A stretch of 5,007 nucleotides of DNA from CAVYHX01 sp963768415. GTDB lineage: Bacteria; Pseudomonadota; Gammaproteobacteria; UBA9214. Location: the NCBI GenBank assembly GCA_963768415.1, contig CAVYHX010000022.1, positions 1 to 5,007 of the forward strand, given 5' to 3'. The position numbers and the translations under genes were made by a program. Positions 1 to 5,007 of this stretch are shown here, one piece after another (position 1 is the stretch's first letter; each line of letters begins with the position of its first letter). The notes beneath the pieces were generated by a model. The model did not search any database, was not told the DNA's origin, and saw only the letters and a list, made by a program, of their open reading frames with translations.

Positions 1-1
1 G

Positions 2-1117
2 TCCTGGCCGACACAGGTATTGATCGATCGCAATGGTTGTATTGTCGGGGCCCAGTCGGGAGAGGGGAAAGTCAGGCAGCTGGACAGTTTCATACAGAAA
101 CTTCTCGCCGGTGCGGATGACAGCGCATCGCCCCGGTACTCATCGGTAACCGTCAGGCCGAAACCGGAAACCGGCAAGGAACTCTCGTTTCCTGGCCGGG
201 TTATAGCCGCCGGCAACAAGGTCTACATTGCGGACAGCGGGCATAACAGAATACTGGTGACATCGCATAATGGACAGGTGCTGCGCCAGTATGGCACCTC
301 AAGCGCCGGATTTTTTGATGGTAAAGGGATTGATGCCGCGTTTGATGATCCTCATGGAATGGTGCTCGTTGATGATTATCTCTATGTCGCCGATACGGGT
401 AATCATGCTATTCGGCGCATTAATCTGCATACTGATGCAGTCGATACGATCGCCGGTACAGGAATTGCAGCGCAGCAACCGGTCAATGGAGTGTTGACTG
501 CAATCACCGTGGACCTGAATTCACCCGGCGATCTCGCATACAGGGATGGCACGCTCTACATCACCATGACGGGACTGCACCAGATCTGGCGGCTGTCACT
601 GCTCGACAGGACGATTGAGGTATTTTCCGGATCCGGGAAGGAAGGCCTTGTCGATGGCAAGCGTCAGCTGGCAGCGTTTGCGCAACCCAGCGGTGTGGCG
701 GTTATCCGCAACAAGCTGTACGTGACCGATGCAGAGGCGTCTGCGGTGCGCTGTGTGGATGTGACGACGGGCGTGGTCACGACACTGGTGGGGAAGGGGC
801 TGTTCGAATATGGCGACAGTGATGGGCCCGGGACGACCGCCCGCCTGCAATTCCCCCTGGCTGTCGGTGCCGACCAGGCCCGGAACACACTCTGGATAGC
901 GGATACATATAACAATAAAATCAAGAAGATAAGTTTGAATGATAAGTCTGTTTCGAGTATTGCAATCAATTGGCGTCTGGATGAGCCGGGCGGACTGGTG
1001 TTTCATGACGATACCCTTTACATTGCCAATACCAACAGTCACGAGATCCTGCGTGTCACGCTCCATGACAAGCACGCCGAAGCCCTGAATGTCCAAAACG
1101 AACTTGCCGATTTTTGA
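2..1117 (+). CDS. Thioredoxin-like/NHL-repeat beta-propeller protein (NHLRC2-type), 5' partial
   Basis: The frame is open from base 2, so the start lies upstream; the TTG at 20 is internal to a fold and is not a real start. The first visible residues, S-W-P-T-Q-V-L-I-D-R-N-G, look like the cis-proline loop and following strand of a thioredoxin-like domain, as in NHLRC2-type proteins. A linker follows, then six repeats of the NHL strand pattern (hydrophobic-Y-hydrophobic-A-D-T/S-x-N-x-x-I). Counting residues from base 20, these are at about 68-80, 121-134, 179-192, 233-246, 291-304 and 333-347. Linkers carry the usual G-x-G...D-G...F-x-x-P-x-G pattern. Six repeats imply a six-bladed propeller, and the protein stops right after the sixth blade. 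The catalytic CxxC region, if present, and any signal peptide are outside the window. Bacterial members have no settled function; a redox or protein-interaction role is only inference. The 3' end overlaps the next gene by 29 bases. Confidence 0.88.
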   Translation, partial: SWPTQVLIDRNGCIVGAQSGEGKVRQLDSFIQKLLAGADDSASPRYSSVTVRPKPETGKELSFPGRVIAAGNKVYIADSGHNRILVTSHNGQVLRQYGTSSAGFFDGKGIDAAFDDPHGMVLVDDYLYVADTGNHAIRRINLHTDAVDTIAGTGIAAQQPVNGVLTAITVDLNSPGDLAYRDGTLYITMTGLHQIWRLSLLDRTIEVFSGSGKEGLVDGKRQLAAFAQPSGVAVIRNKLYVTDAEASAVRCVDVTTGVVTTLVGKGLFEYGDSDGPGTTARLQFPLAVGADQARNTLWIADTYNNKIKKISLNDKSVSSIAINWRLDEPGGLVFHDDTLYIANTNSHEILRVTLHDKHAEALNVQNELADF

Positions 1118-1757
1118 TCCTGATTGCAGAGACTGCCCCCGACTCGCCCGTTTTCTAGATCAGACTGCAGAAAAATATCCGGACTATCATGCACGCCCGG
1201 TCGCGCCGTTTGGCGATCGCAGGGCACGTTTGCTGATTGTCGGGCTGGCGCCCGGTATGCACGGGGCCAATGCCACCGGGCGGCCGTTTACCGGCGATCA
1301 CGCGGGTATCCTGCTGTACCAGACACTGTTCGATTACGGTTTCAGTAATCAGCCGGAGTCAGTAGCAAGAGAAGACGGTTTGCAGCTCACCGGCTGCCGG
1401 ATCACGAATGCAGTCAAGTGCCTGCCACCTCAAAACAAGCCGCAGCTCGATGAAGTCAGGACCTGTAACAGATTTCTGGGCAACGAACTCGATAGTCTGC
1501 CGAAACCGGCGGTGGTGCTTGCGCTTGGCAAGATCGCGCATGATGCTGTACTGCGGGCAAGCGGACAGAAATTGTCGGCCTTTCCATTTGGCCATGCCCG
1601 GGAACATATGATCGCTCCGGGAAGGTTGCTGCTGGATTCGTATCATTGCAGTCGCTATAACACCCAGACGCGCCGGCTGACTCAGGAAATGTTCAGTGAT
1701 GTCTTTCGCAAGGCAGCCGAATTGCTTGAACATCGGACGCAATCTGCGACGGGCTGA
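1089..1757 (+). CDS. Uracil-DNA glycosylase, family 5 (UdgB-like), iron-sulfur type
   Basis: The predicted enzyme removes uracil, and in family 5 often other deaminated bases such as hypoxanthine, from DNA at the first step of base excision repair. At 222 residues it has a usual length. Motif A is G-L-A-P-G-M-H-G-A-N-A-T-G-R-P-F-T-G-D (residues 52-70). The alanine in G-L-A-P, in place of the Asp/Glu seen in other families, is a family 5 trait. D70 and N107 match positions proposed as functional in Thermus UDGB. The C-terminal motif is H-C-S-R-Y-N-T-Q-T-R-R-L-T (186-198). Cysteines 13, 16, 111 and 126 (CxxC, then K-C-x-P-P followed by C 15 residues on) match the 4Fe-4S ligands of family 4/5 enzymes. 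The start must lie upstream of C13, so the ATG at 1089 is preferred although it overlaps the upstream gene by 29 bases. No clear Shine-Dalgarno is seen, which suggests translational coupling. An in-frame TTG at 1104 is a less likely alternative. uvrC begins 11 bases downstream. Confidence 0.9.
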   Translation: MSKTNLPIFDPDCRDCPRLARFLDQTAEKYPDYHARPVAPFGDRRARLLIVGLAPGMHGANATGRPFTGDHAGILLYQTLFDYGFSNQPESVAREDGLQLTGCRITNAVKCLPPQNKPQLDEVRTCNRFLGNELDSLPKPAVVLALGKIAHDAVLRASGQKLSAFPFGHAREHMIAPGRLLLDSYHCSRYNTQTRRLTQEMFSDVFRKAAELLEHRTQSATG

Positions 1758-1768
1758 GCTGGCAGACA

Positions 1769-3595
1769 ATGGCAGATGATACCGCCACCTTTGATGCCGC
1801 GGCATTCCTGAAAACATTGACCGGGCGGCCCGGTGTCTATCGCATGCTGGATGCCGAAAAGTCAGTCCTTTATGTCGGCAAGGCGCGCAATCTCAAAAAG
1901 CGTGTATCCAGTTATTTCCGCAGCAGCGGACTGAATACCAAGACCCGCGTGCTTATGGAGCAGGTTGCCGGTATCGACGTGACCGTCACTCACACCGAGG
2001 GCGAGGCACTGCTGCTGGAAAACAACCTGATCAAGAAACACCTGCCGCGTTATAACGTGCTGCTGCGGGATGACAAGAGTTATCCCTATATTTACCTGTC
2101 ATCTGACCGGGATTTCCCCGGAGTCGCTCTTCATCGGGGTGCGCGCCGTGGCAAGGGACGCTATTTCGGTCCCTATCCGAGTGCCGTCGCGGTGCGGGAC
2201 AGCCTGCAACTTTTACAGAAGCTCTTCAGGGTGCGGCAGTGTGAAGAAAGCTTTTTCAAAAACCGCAGCAGGCCCTGTCTGCAATACCAGATCAAGCGTT
2301 GCACGGCGCCCTGTGTAGGTCTCATCGGGCCGGCGGAATACGCCAGGGACGTCGAGCATACGGTTATGTTTCTGGAAGGCAAGAGCACCCGGGTAATCGA
2401 TGATCTGGTTGCCGATATGGAACAGGCTGCTGGTTCGCAGAACTATGAACTGGCCGCGATCTGCCGGGACCGGATCGCCAGCCTGCACCGGGTCCAGGAA
2501 AAACAGTATATCAGCAAGGAAGGCGGTGACCTCGATATCGTCGCCTGCCTGACCGACGGGAGCTGCGCCTGCGTGCAGGTGTTCTTTATTCGCGGCGGGC
2601 GCAATCTGGGCAATGCCGTTTTTTTCCCCAGGCTGCCTGCAGAGGCTGGCAGCGCGGATGTGCTGGCGGCGTTTATTCCGCAGTATTATCTGGGCAAGGA
2701 TATACCATCGGAGTTGCTCCTCAGTCATGAACTGGAGGAGATGGAGTTGATCGAGTCCGTGTTATGCGAGCAGGCGCGTCACAAGGTGCGCCTGCGTACC
2801 AGTGTGCGCGGCAATCGGGCGCGCTGGGTGAAAATGGCGCTCAGTAACGCGGAGCATGCACTGCACGCCTTTTTGAATACGCGCAAGGGTTATACGGGCC
2901 GGTTGCGAGCGCTGGTCAGCGCGTTACCGCTTGAAGATATGCCGGAGCGTATCGAATGCTTTGATATCAGTCACACCCAGGGAGAGTCGACAGTGGCATC
3001 CTGTGTTGTCTTTGGTATTGAAGGGCCCTTAAAATCGGACTACCGAAGGTTTAATATCCGGGGCATACAGCCGGGGGATGATTACGCCGCCATGGAGCAG
3101 GCGTTAACCCGGCGCTATACCCGCCTGCAACAGGGCGAGGGAGCGCTGCCCGACCTCCTGCTGATCGATGGCGGCAAGGGGCAGGTTGCCGCCGCCGCCA
3201 GGGTACTGGAAGAACTGCAGGTCATCGGGGTACAGATAGTCGGTGTCGCCAAGGGACCGGGAAGGAAGCCGGGCCTGGAAACGCTGCATTTTCCGGGCGG
3301 ACAGCGGGTAATGAGTCTGCCCTCCGGTTCACCGGCGCTGCATTTGATCCAGCAAGTCAGGGATGAGGCCCATCGCTTTGCGATTGCCGGGCACCGGGCG
3401 CAACGGGCCAGGGCAAGGAACACATCTCCACTGGAAACGATTCCGGGTGTGGGTCCGAAGCGCCGGCAGCAATTATTGCAGCAGCTCGGTGGACTGAGGG
3501 AGGTTGCCAGGGCAGGCGTGGAAGATCTGACCATGGTAAAGGGTATCAGTCCAGCGCTGGCGCAGCAGATTTATGATGCCTTTCACGGAGACTAG
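1769..3595 (+). CDS. uvrC: Excinuclease ABC subunit C
   Basis: UvrC joins the UvrB-DNA complex at bulky lesions and cuts both sides of the damage in nucleotide excision repair in the cytoplasm. The 608 residues carry every expected part. The N-terminal GIY-YIG nuclease (about 15-97) makes the 3' cut, with G-V-Y at 22-24, Y-V-G at 35-37, R45, E84 and N96. Cysteines 158, 170, 178 and 182 match the 4Fe-4S ligand set described in E. coli UvrC. The UVR motif that contacts UvrB lies at about 204-239. The RNase H-like nuclease (about 380-545) makes the 5' cut and shows D399 (F-D-I-S), D438 (G-D-D-Y), D467 (L-I-D-G-G-K) and H535 (R-D-E-A-H). Two helix-hairpin-helix motifs (about 555-606) bind DNA. 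The ATG at 1769 gives the standard N-terminus; upstream there is only a weak GAG at 1756-1758. It lies 11 bases after the glycosylase gene and 9 before pgsA, so co-transcription is likely. Nothing is missing or truncated. Confidence 0.99.
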   Translation: MADDTATFDAAAFLKTLTGRPGVYRMLDAEKSVLYVGKARNLKKRVSSYFRSSGLNTKTRVLMEQVAGIDVTVTHTEGEALLLENNLIKKHLPRYNVLLRDDKSYPYIYLSSDRDFPGVALHRGARRGKGRYFGPYPSAVAVRDSLQLLQKLFRVRQCEESFFKNRSRPCLQYQIKRCTAPCVGLIGPAEYARDVEHTVMFLEGKSTRVIDDLVADMEQAAGSQNYELAAICRDRIASLHRVQEKQYISKEGGDLDIVACLTDGSCACVQVFFIRGGRNLGNAVFFPRLPAEAGSADVLAAFIPQYYLGKDIPSELLLSHELEEMELIESVLCEQARHKVRLRTSVRGNRARWVKMALSNAEHALHAFLNTRKGYTGRLRALVSALPLEDMPERIECFDISHTQGESTVASCVVFGIEGPLKSDYRRFNIRGIQPGDDYAAMEQALTRRYTRLQQGEGALPDLLLIDGGKGQVAAAARVLEELQVIGVQIVGVAKGPGRKPGLETLHFPGGQRVMSLPSGSPALHLIQQVRDEAHRFAIAGHRAQRARARNTSPLETIPGVGPKRRQQLLQQLGGLREVARAGVEDLTMVKGISPALAQQIYDAFHGD

Positions 3596-3597
3596 GA
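3594..3597 (+). promoter_or_regulatory. Shine-Dalgarno of pgsA, overlapping the uvrC stop
   Basis: The AGGA at 3594-3597 shares bases with the uvrC stop codon TAG (3593-3595) and lies 7 bases before the pgsA ATG at 3605. This spacing is good for a ribosome binding site and supports that start. The overlap suggests that ribosomes finishing uvrC can influence pgsA initiation; that coupling is inferred. Confidence 0.6.
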
Positions 3598-3604
3598 CAA
3601 TAAA

Positions 3605-4174
3605 ATGAAGCTCTGGACGCTCCCGAATTCCCTGACCATCTTGCGCATTGTGCTGATTCCGGTGCTGGTGGTGGTATTTTATACCCCGAGCCAGTGGTCC
3701 AGTCTCCTCAGCGCGGCCATTTTCGGGCTGGCGGCGCTGACCGACTGGCTGGACGGCTATCTCGCACGGCGCATGAAACAGATTTCGGTCTTCGGCGCCT
3801 TTCTGGATCCGGTAGCCGACAAGCTGATGGTGGCCGTGGCGCTGGTTCTGCTGGTGCAGGACAATCCCACGGTGATTTTCGTCATTCCCGCTGTCGTCAT
3901 CATCGGCCGCGAGATTGCCATTTCGGCCCTGCGCGAATGGATGTCCGAACTGGGTGAACGCACCAAGGTTGCCGTTTCCATTATCGGCAAGGTAAAAACC
4001 ATTGCCCAAATGGTGGCCATTTTGATGCTGCTTTATAAATTCCCGCTGGGGCCGATACCCATGCATGCCACCGGACTGGTTTTGCTGTACGTGGCAGCAG
4101 CCCTGACTTTTTGGTCCATGTTCATGTATATCAGAGCGGCCTGGCCGATTCTGGTCGGAAATTCAGGGAATTAA
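3605..4174 (+). CDS. pgsA: CDP-diacylglycerol-glycerol-3-phosphate 3-phosphatidyltransferase
   Basis: This inner-membrane enzyme transfers the phosphatidyl group from CDP-diacylglycerol to sn-glycerol 3-phosphate. It releases CMP and forms phosphatidylglycerophosphate, the committed step to phosphatidylglycerol and cardiolipin. The 189 residues compare with 182 in E. coli. The full CDP-alcohol phosphotransferase signature is present: D47-W-L-D50-G-Y-L-A-R55, eight residues, then G64-A-F-L-D68-P-V-A-D72. All four metal- and substrate-binding aspartates are intact. The N-terminus N-L-P-N-S-L-T-I-L-R-like stretch (W-T-L-P-N-S-L-T-I-L-R) is typical of PgsA. Hydrophobic segments at about 10-27, 34-47, 74-101, 124-144 and 154-177 fit a multi-pass membrane protein. 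Position directly after uvrC and before tRNA-Gly matches gammaproteobacterial gene order and supports PgsA over other family members such as PssA. No terminator is visible after the stop before the tRNA promoter, so read-through into tRNA-Gly is possible. Confidence 0.97.
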   Translation: MKLWTLPNSLTILRIVLIPVLVVVFYTPSQWSSLLSAAIFGLAALTDWLDGYLARRMKQISVFGAFLDPVADKLMVAVALVLLVQDNPTVIFVIPAVVIIGREIAISALREWMSELGERTKVAVSIIGKVKTIAQMVAILMLLYKFPLGPIPMHATGLVLLYVAAALTFWSMFMYIRAAWPILVGNSGN

Positions 4175-4187
4175 CCGGGCGTGGTGC

Positions 4188-4215
4188 TTGACAGACGGGA
4201 CGCTGACGCTAGAAT
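4188..4215 (+). promoter_or_regulatory. Sigma70-type promoter for tRNA-Gly
   Basis: A perfect -35 box, TTGACA (4188-4193), is followed after 16 bases by the -10 box TAGAAT (4210-4215), one mismatch from consensus. Transcription would start near 4222-4224, a few bases before the tRNA-Gly 5' end at 4230, giving a very short leader for RNase P to remove. The stretch between the -10 box and the start (ATCGTCTC) is only moderately GC-rich, so stringent control is not obvious from it. This is the strongest promoter match in the window. Confidence 0.8.
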
Positions 4216-4229
4216 ATCGTCTCACCCAA

Positions 4230-4305
4230 GCGGGAATAGCTCAGTTGGTAGAGCACAACCTTGCCAAGGTTGGGGTCGCCAGTTCGAATCTGGTTTCCCG
4301 CTCCA
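4230..4305 (+). tRNA. glyW: tRNA-Gly (anticodon GCC)
   Basis: This is a complete 76-base cloverleaf. The acceptor stem GCGGGAA (4230-4236) pairs fully with TTCCCGC (4295-4301). The D stem is GCTC/GAGC. The anticodon stem CAACC/GGTTG encloses the loop TTGCCAA with anticodon GCC at 4263-4265. The T arm carries TTCGAAT. The discriminator is T (4302) and the CCA end is encoded (4303-4305). It reads GGC and GGU codons. Its place right after pgsA corresponds to E. coli glyW; the symbol rests on that synteny. Its own promoter lies upstream and a terminator lies downstream. Confidence 0.98.
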
Positions 4306-4321
4306 TTTTTAACCGCGTCTG

Positions 4322-4353
4322 AGCCCCTGGATAATCTGTCCGGGGGGCTTTTT
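4322..4353 (+). terminator. Rho-independent terminator between tRNA-Gly and tRNA-Cys
   Basis: The left arm AGCCCCTGGA (4322-4331) pairs with the right arm TCCGGGGGGCT (4339-4349), with a seven-base loop TAATCTG, one G-T pair and one bulged G. Six consecutive pairs at the base (five of them G-C) are followed directly by a T run (4349-4353). This is the standard form of an intrinsic terminator acting on the + strand. There is no matching A run on the left side, so it should not act on the other strand. It lies 17 bases after the encoded CCA of tRNA-Gly and 31 bases before tRNA-Cys, so it should separate the two genes at least partly. Confidence 0.85.
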
Positions 4354-4383
4354 CTGTCAGGGCACGGGCTTGCACACATCTTT

Positions 4384-4457
4384 GGCTGAGTGGCAGAGTG
4401 GTTATGCAGCGGCCTGCAAAGCCGTGTACCTCGGTTCGATTCCGGGCTCAGCCTCCA
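4384..4457 (+). tRNA. cysT: tRNA-Cys (anticodon GCA)
   Basis: This is a complete 74-base cloverleaf. The acceptor stem GGCTGAG (4384-4390) pairs fully with CTCAGCC (4447-4453). The anticodon stem GCGGC/GCCGT (one G-T pair) encloses the loop CTGCAAA with anticodon GCA at 4416-4418. The T stem is CTCGG/CCGGG around TTCGATT. The discriminator is T (4454), the known identity base for tRNA-Cys, and CCA is encoded (4455-4457). The symbol follows E. coli synteny. I see no good promoter in the 30 bases between the preceding terminator and this gene, so it may depend on read-through or on a start site I cannot recognise. Confidence 0.97.
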
Positions 4458-4470
4458 TCCATCATGCCAT

Positions 4471-4499
4471 TTCCCAACCCGTGATATTGCATCTACAAT
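4471..4499 (+). promoter_or_regulatory. Candidate sigma70 promoter for tRNA-Leu
   Basis: Between tRNA-Cys and tRNA-Leu, TTCCCA (4471-4476, four of six consensus bases) is followed after 17 bases by TACAAT (4494-4499, five of six). Initiation would fall near 4506, about ten bases before the tRNA-Leu 5' end. The -10 box and spacing are good and the -35 box is mediocre. It could let tRNA-Leu be transcribed independently of the upstream tRNAs. A chance match is possible. Confidence 0.4.
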
Positions 4500-4516
4500 A
4501 GCGCTGGTTCACCCCT

Positions 4517-4603
4517 GCCCGGGTGGCGAAATTGGTAGACGCAAGGGACTTAAAATCCCTCGGTGGCAACACCATGCCGGTTCGATTCCGGCCCCGGGCA
4601 CCA
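4517..4603 (+). tRNA. leuZ: tRNA-Leu (anticodon TAA)
   Basis: This is a complete 87-base class II tRNA. The acceptor stem GCCCGGG (4517-4523) pairs fully with CCCGGGC (4593-4599). The anticodon stem AGGGA/TCCCT encloses CTTAAAA with anticodon TAA at 4551-4553. The long variable arm contains the stem GGTG-GCAA-CACC (4562-4573). The T stem GCCGG/CCGGC surrounds TTCGATT. The discriminator is A (4600), as required for leucine, and CCA is encoded (4601-4603). It reads UUA and UUG codons. The symbol follows E. coli synteny. No convincing terminator is seen immediately downstream. Confidence 0.98.
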
Positions 4604-4653
4604 AACGCCAAATACTATCCTGAAAATCAGCCCGCATGACATGCGAGATAGCA

Positions 4654-4682
4654 CCTGCCAGGGTCGTTTGCCTGATGGCAGG
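4654..4682. repeat. Inverted repeat / hairpin downstream of tRNA-Leu
   Basis: CCTGCCA (4654-4660) and TGGCAGG (4676-4682) are perfect seven-base inverted repeats separated by 15 bases, within which GG and CC can add two further pairs across a three-base bulge. There is no T run after it, so it is not a standard intrinsic terminator. It could protect the 3' end of the tRNA transcript or help termination in another way; this is inference. Confidence 0.4.
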
Positions 4683-4774
4683 ATAATCCCACGTCCTCCC
4701 TGCGGATCATTATTGAAGTATTGTGCGCTGGTACCGATAAAGGGACTTGACGGAACGTATATTGTCCAGTACGG

Positions 4775-4786
4775 ACGCATCTGCGT
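4775..4786. repeat. Small palindrome next to a candidate promoter
   Basis: ACGCA-TC-TGCGT is a perfect 5-2-5 inverted repeat that ends just before the TTGACT at 4787. Its position would suit an operator for the downstream gene, but a palindrome this short can arise by chance. Confidence 0.25.
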
Positions 4787-4816
4787 TTGACTGTCTAGCC
4801 ACTTCGGGATTTTTAT
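4787..4816 (+). promoter_or_regulatory. Candidate promoter for the right-edge gene
   Basis: TTGACT (4787-4792, five of six consensus bases) and TTTTAT (4811-4816, four of six) are separated by 18 bases. Initiation near 4823 would leave about 10 bases before an ATG at 4834 or about 80 before one at 4903. The short leader would exclude most of a ribosome binding site for the first ATG, which slightly favours the second if this promoter is the one used. Confidence is low because the -10 box is weak. Confidence 0.3.
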
Positions 4817-4833
4817 CAGCAGGTTACTAGCGA

Positions 4834-5007
4834 ATGCCTTCAGGTTCCAGGTTTCAAGATTGCAGCTCGGCGGATAACCCGTACACAAATATCTCTTTCG
4901 GAATGCAGCTGCCTTATGCGGGGTTACCCCGGTATAGCTGGTTGCGGAAATATAGGCTTGTCCTGCTGGGTGGATTGATGGGTGTCTGCTTTTATGTCAC
5001 CGATGCC
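4834..5007 (+). CDS. N-terminus of a probable membrane protein, 3' partial
   Basis: A frame opens after a TAG at 4828-4830 and is still open at the window edge, giving 58 residues from the ATG at 4834 or 35 from the ATG at 4903. The later start would give M-Q-L-P-Y-A-G-L-P-R-Y-S-W-L-R-K-Y. In both cases a basic stretch (W-L-R-K-Y-R) precedes a hydrophobic run of about 13 residues (from L-V-L-L-G-G-L to F-Y-V) and then T-D-A. This arrangement fits a signal-anchor membrane helix with the N-terminus in the cytoplasm. A hydrophobic segment followed by a D-A motif resembles the start of some membrane-anchored PAS/GGDEF/EAL signalling proteins, but that is a recollection of family style and not a domain match. 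The AGG at 4821-4823 is a weak Shine-Dalgarno for 4834; nothing good precedes 4903. The start is undecided, and the product cannot be named from this fragment. Confidence 0.5.
   Translation, partial: MPSGSRFQDCSSADNPYTNISFGMQLPYAGLPRYSWLRKYRLVLLGGLMGVCFYVTDA

Larger units (their letters stand above)
4604..4833. other. Non-coding interval after the tRNA cluster
   Basis: These 230 bases contain no gene I can support. Frames open across part of it on both strands run into the tRNA genes and show no family resemblance. It holds a short inverted repeat CGCATG-A-CATGCG (4634-4646), a longer hairpin (4654-4682), a small palindrome (4775-4786) and a candidate promoter (4787-4816), followed by the next coding region. 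No second copy of a tRNA 3' end, integrase or insertion sequence is visible. Confidence 0.6.

Noticed and set aside
20..22. TTG at base 20 as the start of the first gene
   Set aside because: The same frame is open back to base 2 and encodes S-W-P-T-Q-V just before it, which is the conserved cis-proline loop of the thioredoxin-like domain, so the gene begins outside the window.
596..1096. A 166-codon minus-strand frame opposite the NHL gene
   Set aside because: The plus strand encodes clear NHL repeats here, and the antisense translation shows no motif.
3473..4066. A 197-codon minus-strand frame opposite uvrC and pgsA
   Set aside because: It lies entirely opposite two well-identified genes, is rich in His, Gln and Asn as expected of an antisense shadow, and resembles no family.
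4370..4383. TTGCAC as a -35 box for tRNA-Cys
   Set aside because: A matching -10 box at normal spacing would fall inside the tRNA gene itself, so it cannot produce the mature transcript.
4390..4623. A 77-codon plus-strand frame over tRNA-Cys and tRNA-Leu
   Set aside because: It is translated tRNA sequence. Such frames often appear in automatic annotation (G-E-I-G-R-R-K-G-L-K-type peptides) but are not genes.
4600..4833. An integration site or genomic island boundary at the 3' end of tRNA-Leu
   Set aside because: No integrase gene and no second copy of the tRNA 3' end is visible in the window, and the downstream sequence looks ordinary in composition.
4550..4888. A 112-codon minus-strand frame from tRNA-Leu into the intergenic region
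   Set aside because: Its C-terminal part is antisense tRNA-Leu (P-G-P-E-S-N-R-H-G, a familiar artefact), and the rest has no recognisable features.
4915..4935. GGGG-TTA-CCCC inverted repeat as a regulatory element
   Set aside because: It falls inside the open frame at the right edge and encodes A-G-L-P-R. A four-base G/C repeat is easily due to chance.

Overview
The window reads as an ordinary chromosomal segment of a gammaproteobacterium. The main support is the order uvrC - pgsA - tRNA-Gly(GCC) - tRNA-Cys(GCA) - tRNA-Leu(TAA), which matches the E. coli uvrC-pgsA-glyW-cysT-leuZ block. UvrC is also close to the E. coli protein in length (608 versus 610 residues), and its catalytic aspartates sit at nearly the same numbers. 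Genus cannot be read from the sequence. All recognisable genes lie on the + strand.

Layout. Bases 2-1117 hold the 3' part of a gene for a thioredoxin-like/NHL beta-propeller protein of the NHLRC2 type. Its 5' end lies outside the window. A family 5 (UdgB-type) uracil-DNA glycosylase gene (1089-1757) overlaps its end by 29 bases. After 11 bases comes uvrC (1769-3595), then after 9 bases pgsA (3605-4174). The close packing suggests one transcription unit from the NHL gene, or from upstream of it, through pgsA. A strong sigma70-type promoter (4188-4215) starts 13 bases after the pgsA stop and drives tRNA-Gly (4230-4305). A convincing Rho-independent terminator (4322-4353) follows. Next come tRNA-Cys (4384-4457) and tRNA-Leu (4517-4603), with a plausible separate promoter for tRNA-Leu (4471-4499). 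Bases 4604-4833 are non-coding with small inverted repeats and a candidate promoter. At 4834 (or 4903) a new reading frame opens and runs off the end. It looks like the N-terminus of a membrane protein, possibly a membrane-anchored signalling protein.

How the genes fit together. The glycosylase (base excision of uracil) and UvrC (dual incision in nucleotide excision repair) form a DNA-repair pair, and both carry the cysteine sets expected for iron-sulfur clusters. PgsA makes phosphatidylglycerophosphate for membrane lipids. It is linked to uvrC by conserved gene order rather than by an obvious shared pathway. The tRNA genes are a separate transcriptional block.

I found no mobile element, CRISPR array, toxin-antitoxin pair or defence system. 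The points most worth checking are the terminator inside the tRNA cluster, the glycosylase just upstream of uvrC where E. coli has uvrY, and the truncated gene at the right edge.
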